A stretch of DNA of 64,000 bases from Corynebacterium ulcerans (GCF_900187135.1 NZ_LT906443.1:992001-1056000), one strand, 5' to 3'; shown: positions 9,035 to 18,484, counted from the first letter of the stretch. Notes: generated from the letters alone by a model not told the origin. Numbers and translations are program-made.

Positions 9035-9075
9035 TGCGAAGAGGCTCAGGGAATTACTCCCCGGGCCTCTTCGCA
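9035..9075. terminator. Bidirectional intrinsic terminator
   Basis: An 11-base stem (TGCGAAGAGGC) around a loop that itself can pair, followed on the plus strand by TACCTTTTAGG and on the minus strand by ATTTTA. It ends transcripts from the DUF3073 gene and from purM, which converge here. Confidence 0.75.
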
Positions 9076-9088
9076 TACCTTTTAGGTC

Positions 9089-10153
9089 TTAGTAGCTCGG
9101 ATGGTTCCCATTGAGGACCACCGACTCCTCCCCCTCGGTGCTTACGCGTACGGTGCCTAGCTCCCACGCATCGATATGCCGAGCGGTCAACATGGCAAGC
9201 GCACGGTCGCGATCACGTGGCGCAACAACAGCAACCATGCCCACACCCATGTTGAAGGTCTTCTCCATTTCCTCCTGCGGTACCTGTCCTACCGTCTCTA
9301 TAAGTCGGAAGATCGACGCCGGTGTCCAAGTGGCACGGCTAAGCTCTGCTGTAAGTCCCTCAGGGATAACACGAGCAAGATTTCCTGCTAAGCCGCCACC
9401 GGTGACGTGACAGAAGGTGTGCACCTCGCACTCGTCGGCAAGCGCTAAACAGTCCTTTGTGTAAATCCGGGTGGGCTCAAGCAGCTCCTCGCCTAATGTG
9501 CGATCGAGCTCTTCCAGATGTCCGTCGAGAGGCAAACCGGCTTTTTCGAGCAGCACGTGGCGTGCCAACGAGTACCCGTTGGAGTGAAGGCCGGAAGATG
9601 CCATCGCGATAACGATGTCCCCGTTGCGCACCCGATCAGGGCCTAACAATTCATCTGCTTCCACGACCCCCACGGCAGTCGCGGACACGTCGTAATGCCC
9701 CGGCTCCATGACACCAGGATGCTCAGCGGTCTCGCCACCGAGCAAGGCGCATCCTGCCTGGATACAGCCTTCGGCGATGCCGGAAACTATCTGCGCGACA
9801 TGCTCAGGAACCACTTTCCCGATAGCGATGTAGTCTTGCAGGAACAGGGGCTCTGCACCGCAGACCACAAGGTCATCAACGCACATTGCCACCAAGTCAA
9901 TGCCGATAGTGTCGTGTTTATCCATCGCCTGAGCGATCGCAAGCTTAGTGCCTACGCCATCAGAACCAGCGGCAAGCAGTGGTTCGCGGTATTTGCCAAG
10001 GGCAAAGAGTCCGGCAAATCCACCAAGCCCGCCTCGCACCTCCGGGCGGGTTGCTTTCTTTGCCAGGGGTGCAAAGAGCTCAACGGCTTTATCGCCAGCT
10101 TCAATATCCACGCCAGCGGCAGCGTAAGAGACACTTTCTTTGGGATCCGTCAT
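9089..10153 (-). CDS. purM: Phosphoribosylformylglycinamidine cyclo-ligase PurM
   Basis: AIR synthetase, the ATP-dependent step that closes the imidazole ring from FGAM in purine synthesis. Its 354 residues show the family start SYAAAGVDIEAGDKAVEL, the substrate loop GSDGVGTKLAIAQ, VVCGAEPLFLQDYIA, GCALLGGETAEHPGVM and the C-terminal FNMGVGMVAVV. It lies 78 bases downstream of purF on the same strand and is probably transcribed with it. Confidence 0.95.
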   Translation of the reverse strand: MTDPKESVSYAAAGVDIEAGDKAVELFAPLAKKATRPEVRGGLGGFAGLFALGKYREPLLAAGSDGVGTKLAIAQAMDKHDTIGIDLVAMCVDDLVVCGAEPLFLQDYIAIGKVVPEHVAQIVSGIAEGCIQAGCALLGGETAEHPGVMEPGHYDVSATAVGVVEADELLGPDRVRNGDIVIAMASSGLHSNGYSLARHVLLEKAGLPLDGHLEELDRTLGEELLEPTRIYTKDCLALADECEVHTFCHVTGGGLAGNLARVIPEGLTAELSRATWTPASIFRLIETVGQVPQEEMEKTFNMGVGMVAVVAPRDRDRALAMLTARHIDAWELGTVRVSTEGEESVVLNGNHPSY

Positions 10154-10231
10154 GGTCCTTATTGTCCTTGTTCTTGGGAGTTTTATTGTGTATTTGGCGC
10201 ACTACTACGCATGCGCCGCCGATAATAATTG

Positions 10232-11794
10232 CTAATCGATGCTAGCGCAGGAGCTTCGCTTCATGGCAGAGACCAATTCCGCGTTCTTGTTTCCTTCAGG
10301 CATACCGATGGGATACTCGCCATCAAAGCATGCACAGCACAGCTCATGACGCGGCTGCTGAGTCGCATCCACCATTTGTTCTGCAGAGACATAGCCCAGC
10401 GAATCCGCACCAAGCGCGGAACACACAGAGTGAACAATCTCTGACTCGTTATCACCAGTTACTGCATTGGCAATGAGTTCACCGGGACTAGCAAAGTCGA
10501 TGCCATAGAAGCACGGCCACTTCACTGGTGGAGAAGCGATACGAACATGCACCTCGGCTGCGCCCGCCTCGCGTAGCATCCGGATGAGAGCACGCTGTGT
10601 GTTACCACGCACGATCGAATCGTCGACAACGATCAATCGCTTACCCTGGATGACCTCACGCAGCGGATTGAGCTTCAAGCGGATACCCAGTTGCCGCAAG
10701 GTTTGCGAAGGCTGGATGAAGGTTCGGCCCACATAGGCGTTTTTCACCAGACCCTGACCAAAAGGTATCCCGGATTCTTGGGCGTACCCCACTGCGGCAG
10801 GGTTGCCCGACTCTGGCACAGGAATAACCAAGTCGCCTTCGATGGGGGCCTCACGAGCAAGCCTGCGCCCGATTTCCAAGCGGGTGGCGTTGACGTTGCG
10901 CGCATGGATCGTGGAATCCGGACGAGCCAAGTAAACGTACTCAAACACACACGTCTTGCGTTGCGGCTGAGCAAAGCGTTCACTGTGTACCCCGGAGCCG
11001 TCGATAGCAACCAGCTCACCCGGTTCTATTTCCCGAACAAAGGAGGCTCCAACGATGTCCAGGGCACACGTCTCGGAAGCAACAACCCATCCATTATTTA
11101 ACCGCCCGAGAGCCAAGGGGCGAACTCCCCACGGGTCTCGGGCGGCATACATGGTTTTCCCATCGGTGAACGTCAAGCAAAACGCTCCTCGCATTCTAGG
11201 CAAGAGCTCACGCGCTGAATCCAGCAGCCCGTGATCCTTAGCGATGCCATGCGCCAAAAGAGCCGTCATGACGTCAGAATCTGAAGGAGCATCTTCCGGC
11301 TTTACCAGCCCGAGCTCTCCAGCTTCTGCCATGAGCTCAAGATAGTTCACTAAGTTGCCGTTATGGCACAGAGCCACGTCTGTCCCATCAGGGGCGACGC
11401 GGAACATAGGCTGAGAGTTCTCCCACATCACTCCACCAGCAGTGGAATAACGCGTGTGCCCGATAGCGATGTCACCACTGAGGGATTCCAGTGTTTGCTC
11501 ATCAAAAACTTGCGACACAAGGCCTAAATCTTTGAACACCACCACCTGGTCGCCATTACCTACGGCGATACCAGCAGCTTCTTGACCACGGTGTTGAAGA
11601 GCGAAAAGGCCAAAATAAGTGAGTTTAGAAACTTCCTCGCCGGGCGCCCAGACGCCAAAAACGCCGCATTCTTCACGAGGAGACTGTTCGCCGTGATCGT
11701 TGAGGTCTAAAATTCGACGCCCTTGATCAGGTTGCGTCGGGTTAGTAGTTGAGTGTGGAAAGTAATCGTTACAATGACGGTCAAATTGTGCCAC
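10232..11794 (-). CDS. purF: Amidophosphoribosyltransferase PurF
   Basis: First committed step of purine synthesis: PRPP plus glutamine gives 5-phosphoribosylamine. The 520-residue precursor begins with a long leader of about 42 residues before the nucleophile Cys43 in REECGVFGVWAP, which must be exposed by cleavage as in the Bacillus-type enzyme. Four Cys for a structural 4Fe-4S cluster are visible: KTCVFEY, KWPCFYG and HELCCACF (two used). The PRPP loop is LIVVDDSIVRGNT. The start is GTG at 11794. It heads the purF-purM pair; the upstream gap to the sterol-carrier gene is 57 bases. Confidence 0.95.
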   Translation of the reverse strand: MAQFDRHCNDYFPHSTTNPTQPDQGRRILDLNDHGEQSPREECGVFGVWAPGEEVSKLTYFGLFALQHRGQEAAGIAVGNGDQVVVFKDLGLVSQVFDEQTLESLSGDIAIGHTRYSTAGGVMWENSQPMFRVAPDGTDVALCHNGNLVNYLELMAEAGELGLVKPEDAPSDSDVMTALLAHGIAKDHGLLDSARELLPRMRGAFCLTFTDGKTMYAARDPWGVRPLALGRLNNGWVVASETCALDIVGASFVREIEPGELVAIDGSGVHSERFAQPQRKTCVFEYVYLARPDSTIHARNVNATRLEIGRRLAREAPIEGDLVIPVPESGNPAAVGYAQESGIPFGQGLVKNAYVGRTFIQPSQTLRQLGIRLKLNPLREVIQGKRLIVVDDSIVRGNTQRALIRMLREAGAAEVHVRIASPPVKWPCFYGIDFASPGELIANAVTGDNESEIVHSVCSALGADSLGYVSAEQMVDATQQPRHELCCACFDGEYPIGMPEGNKNAELVSAMKRSSCASID

Positions 11795-11851
11795 TCACGT
11801 CATTCTAGCTCCTGATCCATAGAGGCACTAATGGGGCTAAAATCCCGCGCC

Positions 11852-12244
11852 TTATGTGGGTGGTGTTGGCAAGGTCACAAGAGGAAGCCACTTTTCTACC
11901 TCGTACACACGAGTCCCCGATGCATCAATGGAAGGGTTCCCTACAAGCGCTTCCAGGCCGACCGCAACCCTAAGCCATGTGTGCGGAGGCATCTCCAGAA
12001 CGTTAGGAGGCGTGCCCCGCGTATGCCGAGGTCCTTCGATGCATTGCACGGCAACAAATGGCGGTACCCGCACCTCCACCGAGTTACCCGGCGCGATCTG
12101 CCCGAGAGTACGAACACTCAGACGCACCGCCTTGGCTAGAGACTCCCGCGAGGGCTGAGGGGCACGCTGGGGGTCAGTGATCCATTGTGAGATCTCCAAG
12201 ATAGCTGCGCGGGTTTCTGCGGGATCAATGCTGCGTGGTGCCAT
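11852..12244 (-). CDS. Sterol carrier-like (bacterial SCP) family protein
   Basis: Small soluble protein of about 130 residues with an N-terminal helical part (SIDPAETRAAILEISQWI) and a beta-rich part containing VEVRVPPFVAVQCIEGP and HTRGTPPNVLEM. I recognise the conserved PPFxAVQCIxGPxHTRGTPPNVVE pattern of the actinobacterial sterol carrier family proteins that usually lie beside purF. It probably binds a hydrophobic ligand; the ligand is unknown. The start is set at ATG 12244 (MAPRSID); an ATG four codons upstream is possible. It shares strand with purF-purM. Confidence 0.7.
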   Translation of the reverse strand: MAPRSIDPAETRAAILEISQWITDPQRAPQPSRESLAKAVRLSVRTLGQIAPGNSVEVRVPPFVAVQCIEGPRHTRGTPPNVLEMPPHTWLRVAVGLEALVGNPSIDASGTRVYEVEKWLPLVTLPTPPT

Positions 12245-12341
12245 GACTTTAAGCATATCTGGTGGAGTCGAGAAGCTAAGCGGGGTTAACCTCGAAGCTT
12301 TTGCATTTCACAACGGGCGGCGTACATTCTCCATATCCCCT

Positions 12342-12363
12342 AAAGTTCAATCCGTTGAACTTT
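12342..12363. promoter_or_regulatory. 22-base palindrome upstream of nrdI
   Basis: Two perfect nine-base arms (AAAGTTCAA and TTGAACTTT) flank TCCG, 32 bases before the nrdI start. The right arm contains TTGAAC, which could double as a -35, with TATAGA at 12374 as a poorly spaced -10. The placement suggests an operator for the nrdI-nrdF unit. It does not resemble the NrdR box I know. Confidence 0.5.
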
Positions 12364-12394
12364 TATGTTCATTTATAGATTTGGAGGGTTAATC

Positions 12395-12820
12395 ATGTCC
12401 CCTGAGGGACCCGCCGTGATCTATTTTTCCTCAGTCTCGGAAAACACAAAGCGGTTCGTTGAAAAAACAAGGCTACCTGCGCAGCGCATCGGCTTGCGGG
12501 TCAAAGACGACCCCATCCATGCCTCCTCCCCCTTTGTCCTTATTACCCCCACCTATGGTGGCGGCGACTTGGCCAAGGCCGTACCCAAGCAGGTGATCAA
12601 ATTCCTGAATATCCCGGAAAATCGGGAGCTCTTAAGAGGCGTGATCACCTCTGGAAATCGTAATTTCGGCCCGGCTTTCTGCTTTGCAGGAACCACCATT
12701 GCCCATAAGTGCGGCGTGCCCGAGCTCTATCGATTTGAGTTGCTAGGAACAGCGGTCGACGCCGAATACGTGCGCACTGCAGTGCTCAACGCCTTGGATA
12801 AAACTCCCGCACACGTATAA
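12395..12820 (+). CDS. nrdI: NrdI flavodoxin-like protein of ribonucleotide reductase
   Basis: Flavodoxin-like FMN protein that supplies the oxidant (superoxide or peroxide) used to make the radical in NrdF. Its 141 residues have the phosphate loop [13 protein letters not shown], the family core [16 protein letters not shown] and the flavin loop [14 protein letters not shown]. The ATG at 12395 has GGAGGG upstream. It precedes nrdF by 39 bases, clearly one operon. There is no nrdE or nrdH here, unlike the usual nrdHIE cluster. In class Ie systems NrdI is needed to hydroxylate the NrdF tyrosine, which fits this pairing. Confidence 0.93.
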   Translation: MSPEGPAVIYFSSVSENTKRFVEKTRLPAQRIGLRVKDDPIHASSPFVLITPTYGGGDLAKAVPKQVIKFLNIPENRELLRGVITSGNRNFGPAFCFAGTTIAHKCGVPELYRFELLGTAVDAEYVRTAVLNALDKTPAHV

Positions 12821-12859
12821 ATCATCCCCCAAACGTTTTATAAGGAGATCTCTTCACCC

Positions 12860-13882
12860 ATGAGTTATATCGATCAGTCCATTACCCCACCGCAATGGCG
12901 CACTACCCCGGAAACTCCGATGCGTCCCGTGAACTGGAATCACACAGAAGATCCCAAGGATATGGAAGTCTGGCAGCGACTTACTTCCAACTTCTGGCTT
13001 CCAGAAAAGGTCCCACTTTCCAACGACATCCCCACATGGCGCGGCATGGGAGAAAACTACCGCACCCTGGTCACCCGAACCTTTACGGGACTTACACTCC
13101 TTGACACCGTCCAGGCCACAGTCGGCGAGATCAGCCAGATCCCTGACGCCCGCACTGAACACGAGCAGGCCGTGTACACCAACATCGCCTTCATGCAGGC
13201 TGTCCACGCACGCAGCTACAGCTCCGTCTTTAGCACCTTGTGCTCTTCCACAGAGATTGATGAGGCCTACTCATGGGCAGTGTCTAACCCCCTGCTTCAA
13301 CAACGAGCATCCTCTGTCATGAGCCATTACTACGGGGATGATCCACTCAAGCGAAAAGTTGCCTCAACGCTACTCTCCTCGCTTCTTCTCTACGCCGGCT
13401 TCTACCTCCCGCTATGGCTTTCCACGCGCGGACAGTTAATGAACACAGCCGATATGATCCGGCTCATTCTGCGCGACAAGGCGGTGCATGGATACTATTC
13501 CGGCTATAAGTACCAGCGAGGTCTGGACGCAAAGCCACAACGCAAAGATGAGATGGAAGACTTCACGTATAGCTTTTGCGACGAGCTCCTTGCTCTGGAA
13601 AAAGACTATTCCGCCGACCTTTATGCCAGCGTAGACACCCTCGAAGAACCCCGACCCACCATTGACGGTGTGATGGCCTTTGTTTATTACAACGCCGACA
13701 AGGCTCTCATGAATCTTGGCTATGCCCCCGCATACGAGCTCCAAGCCGCCCATGTAAGCCCTGAAATCATCGCCGCACTCACCCCCGAGTCCAATGAGAC
13801 TCACGACTTTTTCTCCGGCTCAGGATCCAGCTACATTATCGGCCGCGCCGAAAACACCACCGAGTCCGACTGGGATTTCTAG
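12860..13882 (+). CDS. nrdF: Ribonucleotide reductase radical subunit NrdF, QSK type (class Ie)
   Basis: Small subunit that delivers the radical to NrdE for dNTP synthesis. Its 340 residues align end to end with E. coli NrdF (WQRLTSNFWLPEKVPLSNDI; DFFSGSGSSY near the C-terminus; final TESDWDF for docking). Of the six metal ligands, Asp82, His116 and His210 remain. The glutamates equivalent to E. coli Glu98, Glu158 and Glu192 are Gln113 (FMQAVHARSY), Ser173 (STLLSSLLLY) and Lys207 (LRDKAVHGYY). The radical Tyr is kept as Tyr120. This Q-S-K set defines a variant of the metal-free class Ie enzymes that use a DOPA radical. Codons CAG 13196, TCC 13376 and AAG 13478 confirm the substitutions. AAGGAG lies before the ATG. 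A normal NrdE must come from elsewhere. Confidence 0.93.
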   Translation: MSYIDQSITPPQWRTTPETPMRPVNWNHTEDPKDMEVWQRLTSNFWLPEKVPLSNDIPTWRGMGENYRTLVTRTFTGLTLLDTVQATVGEISQIPDARTEHEQAVYTNIAFMQAVHARSYSSVFSTLCSSTEIDEAYSWAVSNPLLQQRASSVMSHYYGDDPLKRKVASTLLSSLLLYAGFYLPLWLSTRGQLMNTADMIRLILRDKAVHGYYSGYKYQRGLDAKPQRKDEMEDFTYSFCDELLALEKDYSADLYASVDTLEEPRPTIDGVMAFVYYNADKALMNLGYAPAYELQAAHVSPEIIAALTPESNETHDFFSGSGSSYIIGRAENTTESDWDF

Positions 13883-13892
13883 CTTTTCGACG
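13882..13892 (+). repeat. GCTTTTCGACG word, copy 3
   Basis: Exact copy that begins at the last base of the nrdF stop codon and so lies in the nrdF/hemolysin III-like intergenic gap. Confidence 0.8.
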
Positions 13893-13907
13893 TCCCCTGC
13901 TGGGGCC

Positions 13908-14585
13908 TTATGCCACCAAGAACCAGATAGCCACGTGGTGGGCAATAGCCGCAACGATCGTGGCTGTATGGAAATGTTCGTGGTAGCCATAGATGCGTGC
14001 GCTGCGTCCGGGCCAGCGCAGAGCATACACAACAGCCCCCAATGAGTAGACCACCCCACCCGCCGCTAGGAGCCACACGATAACCGGACCAGCGTTGACC
14101 CAGAGGTTAGGGATGACCGGTAGCACTAGCCACCCGAGGGCAAGGTAGACGGATACCGCAAGCCACCTAGGGTGGTCTACCCACACGAGCGCGAGCACCA
14201 CACCAAGGATGGCGCCTACCCAGGCCACCGTCAAAACCCATGCGGCGGTGGCCGGCGGCAAGGCCACAAGACAAAGTGGGGTGTACGTGGCTGCAATAAA
14301 GACCGCGATAGTGGCGTGATCGGCTCGACGCCAGCGATTAATCGTACTCACGCTGCGCCAACGCCCTAGGTGATAGGAAGCAGATACGCCAAAGAGAGCC
14401 ACTGTCCCTAGGACATAGATCGTCACCCCCAACGCTTGCCACCATGGGAGCATGAGCCACGCAAAAGTAGCAAGAATAGCGCCCGATACCAGAGCACACA
14501 AAGAAGCCACAGCATGGAACCATCCCCTAGTCTGCGGCCGCTGACCGCGGTCTACCACCATGGCCTTTTGGGTTGTCACTGTCAT
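13908..14585 (-). CDS. Hemolysin III / PAQR family membrane protein
   Basis: Integral membrane protein of 225 residues with seven predicted helices. The PAQR/HlyIII signature residues are present: GVSASYHLGRW after the second helix, RADHATIAVFIAATYTP, and GYHEHFHTATIVAAIAHHVA at the C-terminus, whose histidines probably bind a metal. Relatives in Bacillus are called hemolysin III, but hydrolase activity on lipids (ceramidase-like) is equally likely. The start is ATG or GTG at 14585. It is convergent with nrdF and sits alone on the minus strand, downstream of nothing obvious. Confidence 0.8.
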   Translation of the reverse strand: MTVTTQKAMVVDRGQRPQTRGWFHAVASLCALVSGAILATFAWLMLPWWQALGVTIYVLGTVALFGVSASYHLGRWRSVSTINRWRRADHATIAVFIAATYTPLCLVALPPATAAWVLTVAWVGAILGVVLALVWVDHPRWLAVSVYLALGWLVLPVIPNLWVNAGPVIVWLLAAGGVVYSLGAVVYALRWPGRSARIYGYHEHFHTATIVAAIAHHVAIWFLVA

Positions 14586-14671
14586 TAGCTTCCCGCCTTA
14601 AGTTACTACTGCGTAGGTTTCTCGAAGCCTACCTTCCCACGGCTACGTTGCCAAGACTTTAGATACAACAA

Positions 14672-14711
14672 AAGTGGGCTCCCCGGCACGCTACACCGGA
14701 AGAACCCACTT
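14672..14711 (-). terminator. Intrinsic terminator after purL
   Basis: Arms AAGTGGG/CCCACTT continue into an inner CCGG/CCGG pairing. On the minus strand the stem is followed by TTTTGTTG. It lies 13 bases after the purL stop and should end the purSQL transcript. Confidence 0.75.
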
Positions 14712-14723
14712 GTTATCTGTGTT

Positions 14724-17024
14724 TTATTCCACTACGGAATTCGCGCCCACAGCGTGTCCGAACAACTCCGGAAGAGTACCCTCCCACGCCGCACGGAGTT
14801 CTTCTACCCCCGCAGCAAACTCAGCGTTAGCACCCTTCATACTCAGCATGAGGTCATCGCGAGTGACACCTACCTTGAGAACCGGGATTCCCAGTTCTCG
14901 AGCACGCGCCTCCACAGCCTCTCCCGCCTGCGTAGCCACGACCACACGGGATGCAGACTCGGAGAACAAAGCCGTAAACATATCCGCAGCCACCTCGGTG
15001 ACGTCAATATCCATACCCTTGTCCGCCTGCACTGCCAGCTCCACCAGAGTCTGTGCGAGCCCACCCTCTGAAATGTCATGAGCCGCAGTCACGATACCGG
15101 GCTCCGCGAAGAATCGCACAAGCTTTTCTTCATTAGCCAAGTCCACGCGCGGCGGCATACCGGAGAGTCCTGCACCGGAGACCTGCTGCCAGATGGAACC
15201 ACCGAACTCATCACAGGTCTCCCCCAGGAGATAAAGCTCCTCCGCACCCTCAACAGTTCCTAGTTTCGCACCGATGGCCTGGTGCACATCATCAATCACT
15301 CCCAACACGCCGACTACAGGAGTAGGCAAAATAGCCTCATCGCCGGTTTGGTTGTAGAAAGAGACGTTTCCGCCAGAAACCGGGATACCCAGCTCCTTGG
15401 AACCATCCGCCAGGCCATGCACGGCCTCCTTGAACTGCCACATCACCCCTGGATCCTCGGGGGAACCGAAGTTCAGGCAATTGGTCACAGCAACCGGACG
15501 AGCACCCGTAACTGCAACGTTGCGATACGCCTCGGCCAAAGCAAGGCGTGCACCGGTGTTGGGATCCAGCTTGGTGTAGCGGCCCGAAGCATCCGCGGAA
15601 ACAGCAACTCCACGGTTTGTGGTTTCGTCGATACGCAAAACTCCCGCATCCGCATTCTTGGCCTGAACGGTATTCCCACGCACATAGCGGTCGTATTGTT
15701 CCGTAATAAACGCGCGGGAGCACAGAGCGGGGGAAGCGACCATGTCAAAGAGTGCCTGCTTAATCTCCGCAGCATCCGTGGGCTTATCCACACCAGCGAA
15801 TTCTTGCAGGATGTCCTGCCACTCCGGGCGCGCCAGTGGGCGATTGTATACCGGCCCCTCGTTAGCAATGGTGTGCGCCGGAGCATCCACCACGAGTTCC
15901 CCACGGTGCCGAATAATCAGGTGCTTGCCGTCCGTCACCTCACCGATCTCAGCGCAGGTCACATCCCAATGCGCACAGATCTCCTGGAAACGCTCGACGT
16001 CCTCAGGACGCACCACCGCGCACATACGCTCCTGGGACTCCGAGGACAGAATCTCCGCCGCAGTCATATTCTCCGCCCGCAATGGGACGGCATCCAGGTT
16101 GACCTCCATGCCGCCGTCTCCAGACGCAGCAAGTTCCGAGGTCGCACAGGCCAGGCCAGCCCCGCCGAGATCCTGGATTCCTACAACCACGCCTGCTTTA
16201 TACAGGTCAAGACAGCACTCAATGAGCACTTTCTCCGCAAAGGGATCCCCGACCTGCACGGCTGGAAGCTTGCGCTCTGCACCTTCCACAAAGGTGTCGG
16301 ACGCCAGCACCGATACCCCACCGATACCGTCAAGGCCGGTACGAGAACCAAACAGCATCACCTTGTTGCCCAAGCCCGACGCGAATGCCAGTTTGAGGTC
16401 CTCTACCTTCAACGTGCCCACACACAGCGCATTAACCAAAGGGTTTCCGGAATAAGACTCATCAAAGACCGTCTCGCCGCCGATATTGGGAAGTCCCAGG
16501 CAGTTTCCGTAGTGGGAAATTCCGTCAACCACGCCAGGCAGCACCCGGGCGGTATCCGGGGCATCAGCAGGGCCAAAGCGCAGCTGATCCATCACCGCGA
16601 TAGGCCTAGCACCCATCGCCATAATGTCGCGGACGATGCCGCCGACGCCGGTTGCAGCGCCCTGATGCGGCTCAACATAGGACGGGTGGTTGTGTGACTC
16701 TACCCGGAAGGTAACAGCATTGCCGTCTCCGATATCCACAACACCCGCGTTCTCACCGATACCCGCGAGGATCTTCTCCCCCATCTCAGGTGTGGTGGTC
16801 TCCCCGAAATAACGCAAGTGCACTTTAGAGGACTTATAGGAACAGTGCTCCGACCACATGACGGAGTACATGGCTAGCTCAGCGTCGGTGGGGCGGCGAC
16901 CCAGAATCTCCTTGATCCGAGCGTATTCGTCGTCCTTAAGTCCCAGGCTCGCATACGGTTGGTCGAGGTGCGGCTCAGCAGTTGCAGCCTCGACTGTGTC
17001 ATTAAAAGTTGTGCGTTCAGTCAT
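14724..17024 (-). CDS. purL: Phosphoribosylformylglycinamidine synthase subunit PurL
   Basis: ATP-dependent synthetase subunit that turns FGAR and ammonia into FGAM. At 766 residues it is the short, Bacillus-type PurL that works with PurQ (glutaminase) and PurS. Motifs: [62 protein letters not shown], and in the second half ALCVGTL and [13 protein letters not shown]. The start is at 17024, 14 bases after the purQ stop. A long open frame antisense to it (15282-16697) is a shadow of its codon pattern, not a gene. Confidence 0.96.
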   Translation of the reverse strand: MTERTTFNDTVEAATAEPHLDQPYASLGLKDDEYARIKEILGRRPTDAELAMYSVMWSEHCSYKSSKVHLRYFGETTTPEMGEKILAGIGENAGVVDIGDGNAVTFRVESHNHPSYVEPHQGAATGVGGIVRDIMAMGARPIAVMDQLRFGPADAPDTARVLPGVVDGISHYGNCLGLPNIGGETVFDESYSGNPLVNALCVGTLKVEDLKLAFASGLGNKVMLFGSRTGLDGIGGVSVLASDTFVEGAERKLPAVQVGDPFAEKVLIECCLDLYKAGVVVGIQDLGGAGLACATSELAASGDGGMEVNLDAVPLRAENMTAAEILSSESQERMCAVVRPEDVERFQEICAHWDVTCAEIGEVTDGKHLIIRHRGELVVDAPAHTIANEGPVYNRPLARPEWQDILQEFAGVDKPTDAAEIKQALFDMVASPALCSRAFITEQYDRYVRGNTVQAKNADAGVLRIDETTNRGVAVSADASGRYTKLDPNTGARLALAEAYRNVAVTGARPVAVTNCLNFGSPEDPGVMWQFKEAVHGLADGSKELGIPVSGGNVSFYNQTGDEAILPTPVVGVLGVIDDVHQAIGAKLGTVEGAEELYLLGETCDEFGGSIWQQVSGAGLSGMPPRVDLANEEKLVRFFAEPGIVTAAHDISEGGLAQTLVELAVQADKGMDIDVTEVAADMFTALFSESASRVVVATQAGEAVEARARELGIPVLKVGVTRDDLMLSMKGANAEFAAGVEELRAAWEGTLPELFGHAVGANSVVE

Positions 17025-17038
17025 GAAAGTTGCCTCTT

Positions 17039-17710
17039 CTACGCTGCGATCGTGCCAATTGCGGAAAGGAACAGCTGCAAGCCGTCCACGGACGGGCCCG
17101 TTAGCTTTTCGACGGCATGCTCTGGGTGCGGCATCAGCCCCACCACGCGCCCTGTCTCATTGGTAATACCAGCGATCTCGTTAACCGAGCCGTTGAAGTT
17201 ATCCGTGTAGCGGAACACCACGCGTCCTTCCCCCTCAAGCATGTCCACGGTTTCTTGAGAAGCCTGGAAACGCCCCTCACCATGCTTGGCAGGGACCAGG
17301 ATCTTCTGCCCCGCCTCTAGGGTAGTGGTCCACGCGGTGTGGTTATTTTCCACCACCAAATGGGTGTCCACGCAGTGGAAATGCAGGCCCTGATTACGCG
17401 TCAACGCACCAGGGAGAAGCTTGGCCTCGGTGAGAATCTGGAATCCATTGCAAATTCCCAATACAGGCATGCCTTTGCCAGCCGCTTCTACGACAGAACG
17501 CATTACCGGCGCCAATGCCGAGATCGCGCCAGTGCGCAGGTAATCACCATAAGAGAAACCGCCGGGAACAACCACAGCGTCCACTCCGCGTAGATCTGCG
17601 TCGGCATGCCACAAGCTCACAACCTCTGCACCTGCGATGCGAGCAGCACGCGCAGCGTCGACGTCGTCGAGAGTTCCAGGGAACGTAATTACGCCAATTT
17701 TCGCAGTCAT
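17039..17710 (-). CDS. purQ: Phosphoribosylformylglycinamidine synthase subunit PurQ
   Basis: Class I glutamine amidotransferase subunit that supplies ammonia to PurL. Its 223 residues show the oxyanion strand [17 protein letters not shown], the nucleophile Cys in [16 protein letters not shown], and the His-Glu pair in [12 protein letters not shown] near the C-terminus. The ATG at 17710 abuts the purS stop, and purL follows closely: operon purS-purQ-purL. Confidence 0.96.
   Translation of the reverse strand: MTAKIGVITFPGTLDDVDAARAARIAGAEVVSLWHADADLRGVDAVVVPGGFSYGDYLRTGAISALAPVMRSVVEAAGKGMPVLGICNGFQILTEAKLLPGALTRNQGLHFHCVDTHLVVENNHTAWTTTLEAGQKILVPAKHGEGRFQASQETVDMLEGEGRVVFRYTDNFNGSVNEIAGITNETGRVVGLMPHPEHAVEKLTGPSVDGLQLFLSAIGTIAA
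17104..17114 (+). repeat. GCTTTTCGACG word, copy 4
   Basis: Exact copy on the plus strand, antisense to purQ, over the codons for Val-Glu-Lys-Leu near the purQ C-terminus. Confidence 0.8.
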
Positions 17711-17950
17711 TTAGGCGCCCTCAAAGATCACATCAAAGTCTTCGATGACCGTGTTAGCCAACAAGGTCTCCGCCACTTTTTCCAGGTCTTCGCGGGACAC
17801 CGAATCATCGACCTCGATTTCAAAGCGCTTACCCTGTCGGACGTCAGCAACACCCGTAACCCCGATACGCCCCAGCGCACGAACGACGGCCTGGCCTTGC
17901 GGGTCCAGAATCTCTGCCTTTGGCATCACGTTTACAACTACACGGGCCAC
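17711..17950 (-). CDS. purS: Phosphoribosylformylglycinamidine synthase subunit PurS
   Basis: Small subunit of 79 residues that bridges PurL and PurQ and helps pass ammonia between them. The sequence ARVVVNVMPKAEILDPQGQA and VTGVADVRQGKRFEIEVDD are characteristic. The start is GTG at 17950. First gene of the purSQL operon; its promoter must lie in the long non-coding region upstream. Confidence 0.95.
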   Translation of the reverse strand: MARVVVNVMPKAEILDPQGQAVVRALGRIGVTGVADVRQGKRFEIEVDDSVSREDLEKVAETLLANTVIEDFDVIFEGA

Positions 17951-18480
17951 GTTGACTTCAGCTCCCTTATTCAGAGGTTGGTATGCAAACCGATTCCCAA
18001 GAGAAGGGAACCAATGGCCCCAGCTTACCTAGACATAGTCACAAAAAACTAGCTGCAAACCCGTCAAAAACCACTGGTTATATCCAGAAAAGGCCCGGTT
18101 ATCTCCGCAGGTTAAGGCAAAATTTCGAGCCTCAACACCGCTTTAGGAAGAGAACTGGTATTGTCCGACAGCTTCCAAGAAACCTCCCCGCCTCCCAAAG
18201 AGAACACATGCTTATGACCTGTCAACCACCCCCACCATGTCCATCCCCACTCCATAATCCAAGCACCCCACAAAAGTGCAGGTCATAGCAGCAATAGGAA
18301 ACATGGAACAGTTTGCCAGCAAACTCCAACACTCCACCCCCGCAGCAACCACACAGTAGCGCACAAAGCGAAAAAACGCAGGTCAAGGGTTTTTTACAGA
18401 AATTTCCCAGCGCTCACAGAATTTTTTCAGCTAAAGCAGTTTATGCAGGTCAGAGGCGTGATTATGGATAGTTTTACACT
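17951..18480. other. Non-coding region upstream of purS
   Basis: No credible gene is seen in these 530 bases. The plus strand is rich in A and C (many CCCC and CAACC words). The word CAGGTCA occurs four times: 18280-18286, 18379-18385 and 18446-18452 on the plus strand, each preceded by G, and once on the minus strand at 18215-18221. The first two facing copies form an inverted repeat with nine-base arms (TATGACCTG / CAGGTCATA). This may be a regulatory region for purS or for the RNA that follows. Confidence 0.4.
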
Positions 18481-18484
18481 ATTG

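Noticed and set aside
15282-16697. 471-codon open frame on the plus strand
   Set aside because: It lies wholly antisense to purL, whose protein motifs are unmistakable; the frame is a codon-bias shadow.
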